Assembly: GCA_905221605.1 (NCBI GenBank)
Contig: CAJNDS010002257.1
Span: 1,080,422-1,144,421, forward strand
Reading direction: 5' to 3'
DNA: 64,000 nt
DNA from: Symbiodinium natans
Lineage: Eukaryota > Sar > Dinophyceae > Suessiales > Symbiodiniaceae
Position 1 is the first letter of the stretch, and every line of letters starts with the position of its first letter. Below, one piece after another: positions 53,351 through 61,826 of the stretch. Below the pieces are notes generated by a model. It worked only from the letters and a program-made list of their open reading frames with translations, was not told the DNA's origin and ran no database searches. The position numbers and the translations under genes are program-made.

Positions 53351-53427
53351 CCCAAGCGCCGCCGGGAGGCGTTGGCCAATGGCGTGACCGTCCCGGTAGC
53401 AGGGCCGGAGACCTCATCATCGCACGG
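53351..53427 (-). CDS. DDEVSGP exon, copy 1
   Basis: After TCGGAG the minus strand reads PCDDEVSGPATGTVTPLANA and SRRRLG; donor GTTTTGGG. The repeated segment DDEVSGPATG matches nothing I can name. Confidence 0.6.
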
Positions 53428-53985
53428 CTCCGAGCTGTTTTGAGTTGTTGTCTTGTTGGGCTGCTGTTGCAGGGTGTATACAAGGGATTAATGTATAACC
53501 TGGGATACATAAGCAAAGAAAAGTTTTTGGAGGGCCCAGGTAGTGGGGCTGGGGCACGGGGTACCTGACTAGGTGGGGGGGGGGGGGGCGCTTCGTTCCT
53601 GCAGCAGTTCGGTGCCCTGCGGCGGCCGCTCACTATAAGAAGCCTTCTCCGAACGTCACTCCTACCAGGGGGTGTTTTGGGCCCCTCTACCCGTAACCTC
53701 AGGCGGAACCTGACAAGCCGAGTACTTGACGGGCTGACCTTGAACTCTGAGACGCTTTTTTCGCTTGAGGCGCTTGAGAGGCGCCTTGAGGCGCTTGAGA
53801 CGCATGAGAGACGCTGGAGGCGCGGGTCGCATCTCGAGTTGAAGGGCTTTCAGGGCTTACTGCTTTAAACTGGAGTCGCAGACGTGCGAGGCGTTTTTCG
53901 CCTTCCAGCGGTGAAACCCCAGGGCTTGTTGGGGTGTTGTGGGGGCTCACAGGGTTTGAGGGTCTAGGCCCTGAACCCAGGATGG

Positions 53986-54105
53986 CCCTAAACCCTAAAC
54001 CCTAAACCCTAAACCCTAAACCCTAAACCCTAAACCCTAAACCCTAAACCCTAAACCCTAAACCCTAAACCCTAAACCCTAAACCCTAAACCCTAAACCC
54101 TAAAC
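53986..54105. repeat. CCCTAAA array
   Basis: About 17 perfect units, supplying the donor of the exon at 54106. Confidence 0.95.
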
Positions 54106-54159
54106 CCTTCGTGGGCATCTTGAGTGCGAAGGTGCCTATGGGTTTATCGGCATCTCGAA
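54106..54159 (-). CDS. Possible exon
   Basis: After GGCGCAG the minus strand reads RDADKPIGTFALKMPTK; donor GTTTAGGG. The + strand of the same stretch is also open for 133 codons, but that frame is Pro-rich and repeat-derived. Confidence 0.4.
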
Positions 54160-54659
54160 CTGCGCCGCCACAGGCCGGAAGCCAAAAAGAAGCAGCGGTC
54201 ATTTTCGACCAAGCGCGACCAAAAAACCTGAAGGGCTTAGGGGTTTGGGGCTCAGGCCCAAGACCCCAAAAACTCGAAGAACCCCCTAAGCCAACCCTAA
54301 GCCCCAAACCGGAAACCCTAAACCCTAGGCCCGAAACCCAAAACGCCAGCGGCCCAAATCCCGAAAGCTCAAGCCCCTTGTCTGATGCTGAATCTCTCAA
54401 ACCCAAAGCTTCGCAGGTCTGGGGCTTACAGGGCAAAACAAAAAGGCCACAAACCTTTAAAAGCCCAAGCCCTGAATCGCTCTTCCTTGCCCCAAGCCCT
54501 AAACCCCTGTAACCGTGCCCTCCCCCCAGCCCCCCCTGCCCTACCCTACCCTAAACCCCAAACCCAAAACCCCAAATCACAACCCTAACCCAAAAAACCC
54601 TAAACCCCAAGCCCCAAACCCAAAACCCCAAAAAAACCCTGACCCCCAGAGCCCCGGAC

Positions 54660-54725
54660 CAGTCTCGCTCGCGTGGGCGTGGGGCTCTTGCTGCGCGTGA
54701 CTAGGCCCTCGTTCATGTAGGTATC
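54660..54725 (-). CDS. Ser/Arg/Pro-containing exon, phase 0-0
   Basis: After GCCCAG the minus strand reads DTYMNEGLVTRSKSPTPTRA and RL, 22 codons, then GTCCGG. TRSKSPTPTR could be a phosphorylation-prone linker. Confidence 0.6.
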
Positions 54726-54752
54726 CTGGGCAAGGGTTTGGCTTCAGGGTCC

Positions 54753-54880
54753 GGTCTATAGGGTCTATAGGGTCTATAGGGTCTATAGGGTCTATAGGGT
54801 CTATAGGGTCTATAGGGTCTATAGGGTCTATAGGGTCTATAGGGTCTGTAGGGTCTGTAGGGTCTATAGGGTCTATAATT
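54753..54880. repeat. (GGGTCTATA)n nine-mer array
   Basis: About thirteen GGGTCTATA units. They create a minus frame of Asp-Pro-Ile repeats (54577-54933) that I do not consider a gene. Confidence 0.95.
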
Positions 54881-55069
54881 GCTATAAGGTCTATGGGGTT
54901 TAGGTCTTTGGGCTGGGGTTTTCTGGTTCGCAAGGCTTTGTGGGTTTACAGGGTTTAGGGTTTCATGCTTCTTTGGAGATCAAGGGTTAACGCTTGGGGA
55001 GGTGCCCTTACGGGCTTATAGAGCTCAAACCGCCTTTAAGGGTTTAGAGGGTTTCCCGAAGCCCTAAAA

Positions 55070-56300
55070 CCCTGCAACCCCTACAACCCCTACAACCCCT
55101 ACAACCCCTAAACCCCCAAACCCCTAAGCCCCTAAGCCCCTAAACCCCCAAAAACCCCTAAACCCCTAAACCCCTAGATCCCTAAACCTCAAACCGCAAA
55201 TGGTAGCCCTTCAGTTCTGCAGGTGCCCCCGCTAGCGCCTCTCCATGGGGTTGAGGGCTTAGTGTTTAGGATTTAGCGTTTAGGGCTTAGGGTGCAGGAT
55301 TTTGGGTTTAGGGTTTAGGGTCTAGGGGTTGAGGGGTTTAGGGGTTGAGGGCTTCAGGGGTTTTGGGGTTTAGGGAATTCTCCAGAATACCCTCCGCACA
55401 CCCGGTGGATCTCCTTCTGTCCAGATTGCATGTCACATTTTGCTGGCCCTTGTTTGTGCCCTTTTCAAGGATTGGTACCAAAGCTCGTGCCTCGTAGGTT
55501 GCTGTCATGTCACCTTCTTTACTTCAGGACGAACAGACAAACTCTACTTGGGGTTTCGTCAGGGGATTCTTGCCACAGAGCGCTGGGTTCTTGGGGTTTA
55601 GGCCTTACGGGGTATAGCAGTTTGGGGGTTAACGGGTCTTGAGCTTAAAATGGTCGAGGCTTTAGGGCTGTTAAGGCTTGAAGGGATTGATTGCAGGGTG
55701 CGGCGATTGAGGGTTTAGGGTTTAGGGTTTAGGGTTTAGGGTTTAGGGTTTAGGGTTTAGGGTTTAGGGTTTAGGGTTTAGGGTTTAGGGTTTAGGGTAC
55801 AGGGTACAGGGCTGCGCTTGCGACTGCGGTTTTTGCTTTTATCTACTTTCTGCAAACCAAAATACCCCCTGCCTTCGTTCTAAAGTTGATGTTGCGCATT
55901 CTGCTGTGATTATTGGTGATACTGCTGTTTTTGTGTACGTACTGCTGGCCATGATTGTACATGGAATTCTAGATTCTAGACCCAAGTGTAACCTAGGAAT
56001 AAGGAGCTCCTAAGGCATACTCTGGGTCCTAGTTACCCTGAGCCCTAAATCCTAAACCCCAAACCAAAGAAGGGAATAAGGGCCTACTCTGGGCCGAGGA
56101 GTAGTTTTGAGCCACATTCCTCCTCCTGCGGTTGGGGAAGAGGAGGGGGGGTAGATTTGGAATTGGACTTGGGTCTTGGGCGAGAAAGATCTTCCACATT
56201 ACCCAGAATCCCTTTACTGTAAGCCCGAAACCCCATAAAAACCCTGAAGCCTGTCGATCCTAAACCCTTTTTCAAGACAAAGCCCAAAAAAGGGCCCTAC
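55070..56300. other. Intronic stretch
   Basis: (CCCCTACAA/CCCCTAAA) block at 55070-55190, TTTAGGG array at 55710-55797, unique DNA between, MITE family D copy at 55976-56032. The minus frame 56084-56287 extends across this boundary without domains. Confidence 0.5.
55976..56032. mobile_element. MITE family D, short copy
   Basis: CTAGACCCAAGTGTAACCTA to CATACTCTGGGTCCTAG, only 57 bp, mostly the terminal inverted repeats. Confidence 0.6.
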
Positions 56301-56316
56301 GCCCTAAACCCTAAAC

Positions 56317-56395
56317 CCGAAAGAGAGCAGAGGAGGCTCGGAGAAGTTTGAAGGAGTCGGCGCGTCCACACGGATCACTTTTGCATCGTAGGCTC
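56317..56395 (-). CDS. Exon
   Basis: After GCCCAG the minus strand reads AYDAKVIRVDAPTPSNFSEP and PLLSF; donor GTTTAGGG. The mix of residues looks like a folded protein. Confidence 0.55.
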
Positions 56396-56712
56396 CTGGG
56401 CGACTCAACCATTGCTTTGGGGGGGGGGGGTCGGGTGGGGGTGGGGTGGGGATCTGAGAAGATTTCAACGCAACGCTCGGTCTAATCAGGCGTCAGGGTG
56501 CGGGAGGAGGGGAATTCGGATGGCGTATGGCCCGTTCTCCGAGTTACCTGGTTAGGATGCCTTTTTGGGGAATCTTGGGGTTTAGGGTTTAGGGTGCGGA
56601 GAACGATGAGCCTGGCAGCTTCGTAACGGGTAAACCCTAAACCCTAAACCCTGGACCCCAAACCCTGAACCCCAAACCCAAAGCCCAAAACCCTAAACCC
56701 TAGACCCTAAAC

Positions 56713-56802
56713 TCGAGATTTGGCAGCCCCACATATTCGAGGTGTTCTCCATTTAGTGCGGCTTGTGGGTTTGTGCGGCTTGGCATCCTCCCGCCCACCC
56801 AC
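56713..56802 (-). CDS. Basic exon, phase 0-0
   Basis: After ACCAAG the minus strand reads VGGREDAKPHKPTSRTKWRT and PRICGAAKSR, 30 codons; donor GTTTAGGG. The opposite strand is also open (82 codons from 56720). Confidence 0.5.
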
Positions 56803-56879
56803 CTTGGTGGGGTCACGGCCCCCCGCCTTAAACCTTAAGACTCTAGAAACCATAAACCCTAAACCCAAACCCTCTGAAC

Positions 56880-57260
56880 CCTACACCCTACACCCTACAC
56901 CCTACACCCTACACCCTACACCCTGGACCCCAAACCCCAAACCCCAAACCCTAAACCCCAAACCCTAAACCCGAAACCCCAAACCCCAAACCCCAAACCC
57001 TACAACCCCAAACCCCAAACCCTAAACCCTAAACCCCAAACCCTAAACCCTAAAACCCCAAACCCTAAACCCTAGACCCTAAACCCCAAACCCTAAACCC
57101 CAAACCCTAAACCCTAAACCCCAAACCCTAAACCCTAAATCCTAAACCCCAAACCCTAAACCCCAAACCCCCAACCCCAAACCCCAAGCCCCAAACCCTA
57201 AACCCTAACCCTAAACCCTAAACCCCAAACCCTAAACCCGAAACCCCAAACCCTAAACCC
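56880..57260. repeat. Mixed CCCTACA, CCCCAAA and CCCTAAA block
   Basis: A CCCTACA block (56880-56930) then about 320 bp of interleaved CCCTAAA and CCCCAAA on the donor side of the next exon. Confidence 0.9.
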
Positions 57261-57267
57261 CCTCTAC

Positions 57268-57336
57268 CCGGCAGCCAGAGGATCCCGTGAATCTCTCGGG
57301 GTCGGAGCCGACGACCACCTCAGGGCGGCGGGCTTT
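57268..57336 (-). CDS. Exon, phase 0-0
   Basis: After ACCCCAG the minus strand reads KARRPEVVVGSDPERFTGSS and GCR, 23 codons, then GTAGAG. One of the cleanest exons. Confidence 0.65.
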
Positions 57337-57735
57337 CTGGGGTTTTAGAGCTCTCTTGGGGTTTAGGGTTTAGGGTTTAGGGTTTAGGGTTTGGGGTTTG
57401 GGGTTTGGGGTTTGGGGTTTCGGGTTTTCGGGTTTAGGGCTGAGGGTCCAGGGTTGACGCAGTTTATGGCTTAGAATAGGGAAACGGGTTTGGGGCTTAG
57501 GGCTTTTGAGCTTCTAGGGGCTTTATTGATTGGGGCTTTAGGGTTTTTGGGCTTCTGCTAAACCCTAAACCCTAAACCCTAAACCTTAAACCCTAAACCC
57601 TAAACCCTAAACCCTAAACCTAACCCCTAAACCCTAAACCCTAAACCCTAAACCCTAAACCCTAAACCCTAAACCCTAAACCCTAAACCCTAAACCCTAA
57701 CCCTAAACCCTAACCCTAAACCCTAAACCCTAAAC

Positions 57736-57826
57736 CGTGGCCAATTTGATAAGGGCATTAAAGGCTTGGAGATAGACGTTTTGGGTGTGCTTTTGGGTTT
57801 GGGAACTGGGCATGGGGCTCGTCGAG
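57736..57826 (-). CDS. Exon, 91 bp
   Basis: After CGTCCAG the minus strand reads STSPMPSSQTQKHTQNVYLQ and AFNALIKLAT; donor GTTTAGGG of a long array (57557-57733). Ser/Gln-rich linker followed by a helix. Confidence 0.65.
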
Positions 57827-57849
57827 CTGGACGGAACCCAGCCCACGAC

Positions 57850-59465
57850 TAACGGTTTAGGGTTTAGGGTTTAGGGTTTAGGGTTTAGGGTTTAGGGTTT
57901 AGGGTTTAGGGTTTAGGGTTTAGGAGTTAGGAGTTAGGAGTTAGGAAAGAACCAGCAAGCCTAATGCAGCCTTTAGTGTGTTCTTGGGCTTGAAAGAAAA
58001 CTTCCAAGGCTTTTTGGGATGCCTTGGGGCTTCGGTTTACCTTTCGGTCGTTGCGGCTCGGGCTTTGAAGTAGGCGGATGTAGGTTCTCAGTTTGTATTG
58101 TGTAGGGTTTAGGGTTTGGGGTTTAGAGTTTAGGGTTTAGGGTTTAGGGTTTAGGGTAGGTTGACGCAATTTAGGCTGTGGACTTTCCCGGGGGTTGAGG
58201 GTCAGGGGGTTGGGGGTGCGGGTTCGACTCTTAAACTTGGGCTTCAGGCAGATCTAGGCCCAAGACCAGCCCGGGCTTTTCAAGTTTAGGGTTTAGGGTT
58301 TAGGGTTTAGGGTTTGGGGTTTAGGGTTTAGGGTTTAGGGTTTAGGGCCTAGGGTTTAGGGTTTAGGGTTTAGGGTTCAAAAAGAAGAGCTACATGGTTC
58401 GTGGTCTATTCCTTGATTACGAGGTGTTGGTCTCTCTGAGAGGGGGGGGGGGGGGGGGGGTGTCTGGGTTGGGTGCAGAATTGCCGCGGGGGCTGTGAGC
58501 CTGTTGGGGGAGCCGGGGGGTGGATTTTGGGTTCTGAGTGCTGGGAGGTCGGGTTTAGGAGGTCGGGTTTAGGATATAGGGTTTAGGGTTTAGGGTTTAG
58601 GGTTTAGGGTTTAGGGTTGATAGTCTGGGCTCTTGTTACGGAACTTAAAACCCGGTTCCCATTTGCTGAGGCTTTCTAGACAAGAATGTCATACCCTTGT
58701 TGCGGTACCTCAACGTTAGTTCTTTATAACAAGAACCCAGGATTGGGCTGGAAGCGCGCCGGACTTTTCCACGTGGTTTAGGGCCTTGGGCTTCAGGTGG
58801 AACATCCTCTATACCACGCCCTAAACCCTAAGCCCTAAACCCTAAACCCTTAGGGAGCCCCAGGGGGATTCAACCTTAAGCTCGACCCAAGAGCAGCCTA
58901 GAACATGGGGTGCACTTTTTGGTTTAGAGAGGCTTTATCAGGGAAACTAATCCCTAACAAAAATGAGAGCCTATGCTACGCTCTAATAAGGCGTATCTAA
59001 GAGTCTAGGGCCCTCTGCACAAGTCCGGACTACAGAAGCTTTTTCGTGACTGCTGGCGCGTCTTCGTCGGGGCTCGCTTTAAATTGGGCCTCCTCCTTCG
59101 GAGAGTCCTGTTTCTATGGGGGTTTACGGAAATGGAGGACCCAAAAATAGATCCCCAAATACAGGGTTCCCTTATAATCAGGCCCTCAGATTGGCGTTCA
59201 AAAAAACAAAAAGCCAGGAGAGGATCGTGTGTGCCACGTGCGCGGGAACGCCGAAGCTTGCACGAGCGGCCAGCACATGTTCCACAAGTCTGCGCCTTTT
59301 CTAGATTCCTGGAGAGCCCAATCCTGCTGGACCCAGGAGTAACCTAGGAATAGAAAGGGGACCCAGGGGCAAGGGCGCCTGTACCCCTACAAAAGGGGAA
59401 TAAGGGCCTACTCTGGGCCCTAGGCAATAGGACGCCTACACACCCCAATGTAAGGGCACATTGCT
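57850..59465. other. Region between genes A and the ankyrin gene
   Basis: TTTAGGG arrays (57852-57925, 58105-58155, 58285-58377, 58572-58617), a G run (58442-58460), a decayed D-type element (58880-58990), a D copy at 59328-59425. Frames at 59084-59347 carry no domain. No promoter motif recognised. Confidence 0.5.
59328..59425. mobile_element. MITE family D
   Basis: CTGGACCCAGGAGTAACCTA to GGGCCTACTCTGGGCCCTAG, about 98 bp. Confidence 0.65.
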
Positions 59466-59485
59466 GAAGGGGCCTTGGGCGCTCC

Positions 59486-59583
59486 CCTAAACCTAAACTC
59501 TAACCCTAAACCCTAAACCCTAAACCCTAAACCCTAAACCCTAAACCCTAAACCCTAAACCCTAAACCCTAAACCCTAAACCC
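59486..59583. repeat. CCCTAAA array at the 3' end of the ankyrin gene
   Basis: A 98-bp stretch dominated by a CCCTAAA array, flanked by CCTTGGGCGCTCC at 59473-59485 and 59584-59596, a 13-bp direct repeat. On the minus strand it supplies GTTTAG, which gives the last ankyrin exon its stop codon. Confidence 0.85.
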
Positions 59584-59674
59584 CCTTGGGCGCTCCGTGC
59601 TCCTGCAGCAAGCGCGCCGCCTCAGCGTGGCCCTGGGACTCTGCGTGCTGGAGAGCGGTCTTGTCGAGGTGGTC
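59576..59674 (-). CDS. Ankyrin gene exon 7, with stop
   Basis: After TTGCAG the minus strand reads DHLDKTALQHAESQGHAEAA and RLLQEHGAPKGV, then TAG: the second half of an ankyrin repeat. The TAG lies inside the adjoining array. If GTTTAGGG is instead a donor, the 13-bp duplication implies that coding once ran on into 59473 and beyond. Confidence 0.65.
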   Translation of the reverse strand, partial: DHLDKTALQHAESQGHAEAARLLQEHGAPKGV

Positions 59675-59684
59675 CTGCAAGTTC

Positions 59685-59766
59685 ACCCTAAACCCTAAAC
59701 CCTAAACCCTAAACCCTAAACCCTAAACCCTAAACCCTAAACCCTAAACCCTAAACCCTAAACCCA
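59685..59766. repeat. CCCTAAA array inserted in an ankyrin exon
   Basis: Eighty-two bases, all CCCTAAA units, between two perfect copies of GAGGTGGTCCTGCAAGTTC (59666-59684 and 59767-59785). Both copies encode the same ankyrin residues, NLQDHL. See the findings. Confidence 0.95.
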
Positions 59767-59775
59767 GAGGTGGTC

Positions 59776-59826
59776 CTGCAAGTTCGTGTCGGCGGCAGCT
59801 TCAAGCAGCAACTGCACAACCTCAAC
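59776..59826 (-). CDS. Ankyrin gene exon 6
   Basis: After CCCGAG the minus strand reads VEVVQLLLEAAADTNLQ, the helix-turn-loop of an ankyrin repeat, completing SMNH of exon 5. It ends at CAG before GACCAC, a GA donor that matches the CAG/GACCAC of the downstream copy. An AG 15 bases earlier would add LGPPE. Confidence 0.65.
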
Positions 59827-59848
59827 CTCGGGTGGCCCCAACTGTTAG

Positions 59849-60002
59849 GGTTTAGGGTTTAGGGTTTAGGGTTTAGGGTTTAGGGTTTAGGGTTTAGGGT
59901 TTAGGGTTTAGGGTTTAGGGGTTTAGGGTTTAGGGTTTAGGGTTTCGGGTTTAGGGTTTAGGGTCTAGGGTTTAGGGTTTAGGGATTGGGGTTTGGGGTT
60001 TA
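59849..60002. repeat. TTTAGGG array in ankyrin intron 5
   Basis: TTTAGGG units up to the acceptor side of exon 6. Intron 5 (60203-59827) begins GTTGCC and is followed by GTTGAGG at the exon start, so GTTG occurs at both ends. Confidence 0.9.
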
Positions 60003-60203
60003 GGGTTCCTACGTAGGATATCCTGGTCCTCTTGAACCCCCATAAGGAAGACATACCTGGGGCTGCATACTCTGGCCCAAAAAAGGTCAACCTTTTCTTT
60101 GTACTAGGACTAGGATTGTATAAAACCCAAAAAAGGTTAAAGGCAAACTACCTAGCCCCTAAGTACAACACAAAATGTTCCCAAAAATGGGCTCCCTGGC
60201 AAC

Positions 60204-60561
60204 GTGGTTCATGGAAGCTGCCTGCATCAGAGCTGTCATGCCATGGCGCTGCCGCAAGTCCTTGTGCGCGCCCGCCGCAATCAGCACGCGCGCAACCTCA
60301 GCGTGGCCCTGACAAGATGCGCGCATGAGGGCATCCGCGCCCCGCAGGTCTTGCAAGCTCGTGTCGGCGTGGGCTTCCACCAGCAAGCGCGCGATGTCAG
60401 CATGGCCCAGAGCAGATGTGAGCATGAGAGCGTCCGCGCCGCGCGAGTCCTGCGAGCTCGTGTCGGCGCGAGCTTTCACCAGCAGACGCGCGATGTCAAC
60501 GTGGCCCGATGAAGATGCGAGCATGAGGGCAGTGGTGCCACTCCGGTGTTGCTTCACATTC
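60204..60561 (-). CDS. Ankyrin gene exon 5
   Basis: The minus strand encodes three repeats with typical cores: TTALMLASSSGHVDIARLLV, then DALMLTSALGHADIARLLVE, then DALMRASCQGHAEVARVLIA, and the start of a fourth (TALMQAASMNH). Donor GTTGCC. A longer minus frame down to 60159 reads into the intron. Confidence 0.8.
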
Positions 60562-60639
60562 CTTGGCTGCACTCAGGGAGGGTAGCTATATAAACCCAAA
60601 AAAGGTAAGGATCTAAAGTTACGGTAAAGTGCCACAAAG
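60562..60639. mobile_element. Dispersed element E inside the ankyrin gene
   Basis: The 78-bp copy runs from CTTGGCTGCACTCAGGGAGG to AAAGTGCCACAAAG and is flanked by ATTC (60558-60561 and 60640-60643). It interrupts one ankyrin repeat and must be spliced out; related copies are at 21113 and 37246. Confidence 0.8.
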
Positions 60640-60643
60640 ATTC

Positions 60644-60725
60644 GTCTCGGCACCAGCTCCCAGCAGCAGACGCGAAATCTCCACGTGGCCCTGAGAAGCT
60701 GCGCACATGAGGGCGGTCTGGCCAC
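60644..60725 (-). CDS. Ankyrin gene exon 4
   Basis: After TACAG the minus strand reads GQTALMCAASQGHVEISRLL and LGAGAE. The last codon is completed in exon 5: removal of element E and one GAAT gives ETNVKQHRSGTTALM. Confidence 0.7.
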
Positions 60726-60821
60726 CTGTACTGCCCTTGGAACCTTCATAAAAAATAATATGCTTAATACCCTCTTGGTTTTTATATAAACAAAAAAAGT
60801 AGTTCCCAAGGGGGATATAGC

Positions 60822-61060
60822 CACTGTGCTCCTCTAACCTCGGGTTGGCACCGGCGTCCAGCAGCAGGCGCACAATCTCAAGGTGACCTTGCGAAGACGC
60901 GTAGAACAGAGCGGTCGCGTTGCGCCAGTCATCCCGCCAGTTCTTGTCAACCCCGGCATTCAGCAGAGCACGGGCAACCTCAAGATGCCCGGCTTCGGCG
61001 GCACCCAACAGCTCCTGCGCAGCCTGAGGCATCTGCTCCGGGCGCAGAACGGATACCAAC
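60822..61060 (-). CDS. Ankyrin gene exon 3
   Basis: The minus strand reads QMPQAAQELLGAAEAGHLEV, ARALLNAGVDKN and then ATALFYASSQGHLEIVRLLL, two ankyrin repeats. The start may instead lie at 61035, in phase with exon 2. The following 96-bp AT-rich stretch (60821-60726) has no stop but breaks the repeat (HSG/GQTALM), so I read it as an intron with GC donor. Confidence 0.65.
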
Positions 61061-61360
61061 CTCAAGCACCCAATGAACCTTAAAAGGGTTTAGGGCTCAT
61101 GTTAACCCAATCGGGATTCTACTAGTATACCGTATACCAAATGAACCTTATTAAAAGGGCTTAGGGCTCATGTTAACCTCAATAGGGCTATAGTGTAGGG
61201 TAGATGGTCCCAATTTTAGGGCTCATGATATCCTCAATAGGGCTATAGTATAGGGTAGATGGTCCCAATTTTAGGGCGGTTTAGGGCTCATGTTAACCTC
61301 AATAGGGCTTCTACTAGTATAGGGTCGATGGTCCCATTTTTAGGGCTCCTTTTGGTCCAC
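61061..61360. mobile_element. Intron 2 of the ankyrin gene, repeat-built
   Basis: Contains four diverged copies of TTTAGGGCTCATGTTAACC..CAATAGGG..GTAGATGGTCCCAATTTTAG. Its ends CTTGTGGACCAAA and TTCATTGGGTGCTTGAG are approximate inverted repeats, related to the CCTTGG..ACCAAATG family at 10750. Confidence 0.55.
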
Positions 61361-61450
61361 AAGGAACAGCAGCTGCAGGTCAGCGGGCCCCTCGAGAGAA
61401 GCCCCATCCTCCAAGAGGCTCCCATCCTGCATGAGCTGCTGCAGGCATAC
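61361..61450 (-). CDS. Ankyrin gene exon 2: second half of ubiquitin-like domain
   Basis: After TCTAAG the minus strand reads VCLQQLMQDGSLLEDGASLE and GPADLQLLFL, the end of a ubiquitin-like fold as found in dinoflagellate ankyrin proteins. The 3' end is uncertain (donor GTGGAC assumed). Confidence 0.7.
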
Positions 61451-61826
61451 CTTAGAGACCCAAATGGACCCGAAAATTGGGGTCATCGACTAGACCCGGG
61501 AGTAACTTAGGAATAAAAGGGTACCCTTTTTGGGGTTTAAGGGGATGATAAGGGACCAACCCTAAGAAAGGAAAAGAGGGCCTACTCCCGGTCCTAGTAT
61601 ACCCTAAGACGAATATACCCTAAGACTCTCCTAAGACGAATTAAATTAAGACTACTGTAATCCCTCTTAAGGTTTTGAACCATAAACCCTTTCAGGGTTC
61701 ATTTGGGATTACAAAGAGAGGGGACCCCCCACAATGCCCCCCCCAAAAAAGGCAGCATTCCCTTGTGACAAGGACCCCAAAACGGTCCCCCGAAGTTCGG
61801 AAACTCCCATTTGGTCCCCAAGGTAC
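61451..61826. mobile_element. Intron 1 of the ankyrin gene with inverted ends and a nested MITE
   Basis: On the minus strand the intron starts GTACCTTGGGGACCAAATGG and ends CCATTTGGGTCTCTAAG, approximate inverted repeats of the family at 10750. A family D MITE (61490-61600, CTAGACCCGGGAGTAAC to CTCCCGGTCCTAG) is nested inside. Confidence 0.6.

Larger units (their letters stand above)
36165..57826 (-). other. Gene-level reading: EF-hand/CxxC protein gene A
   Basis: Exons between 57826 and 36165 include EF-hand copies, a repeated DDEVSGPATG exon, two CxxC exons, a Pro/Gly/Tyr segment and a C-terminal exon with TGA. They could form one calcium-binding, zinc-ribbon-containing protein, but joining over 21 kb is inference and two genes are possible. 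No start codon is identified. Confidence 0.35.

Noticed and set aside
54577-54933. 118-codon minus frame with Asp-Pro-Ile repeats
   Set aside because: It is the translation of the GGGTCTATA array.
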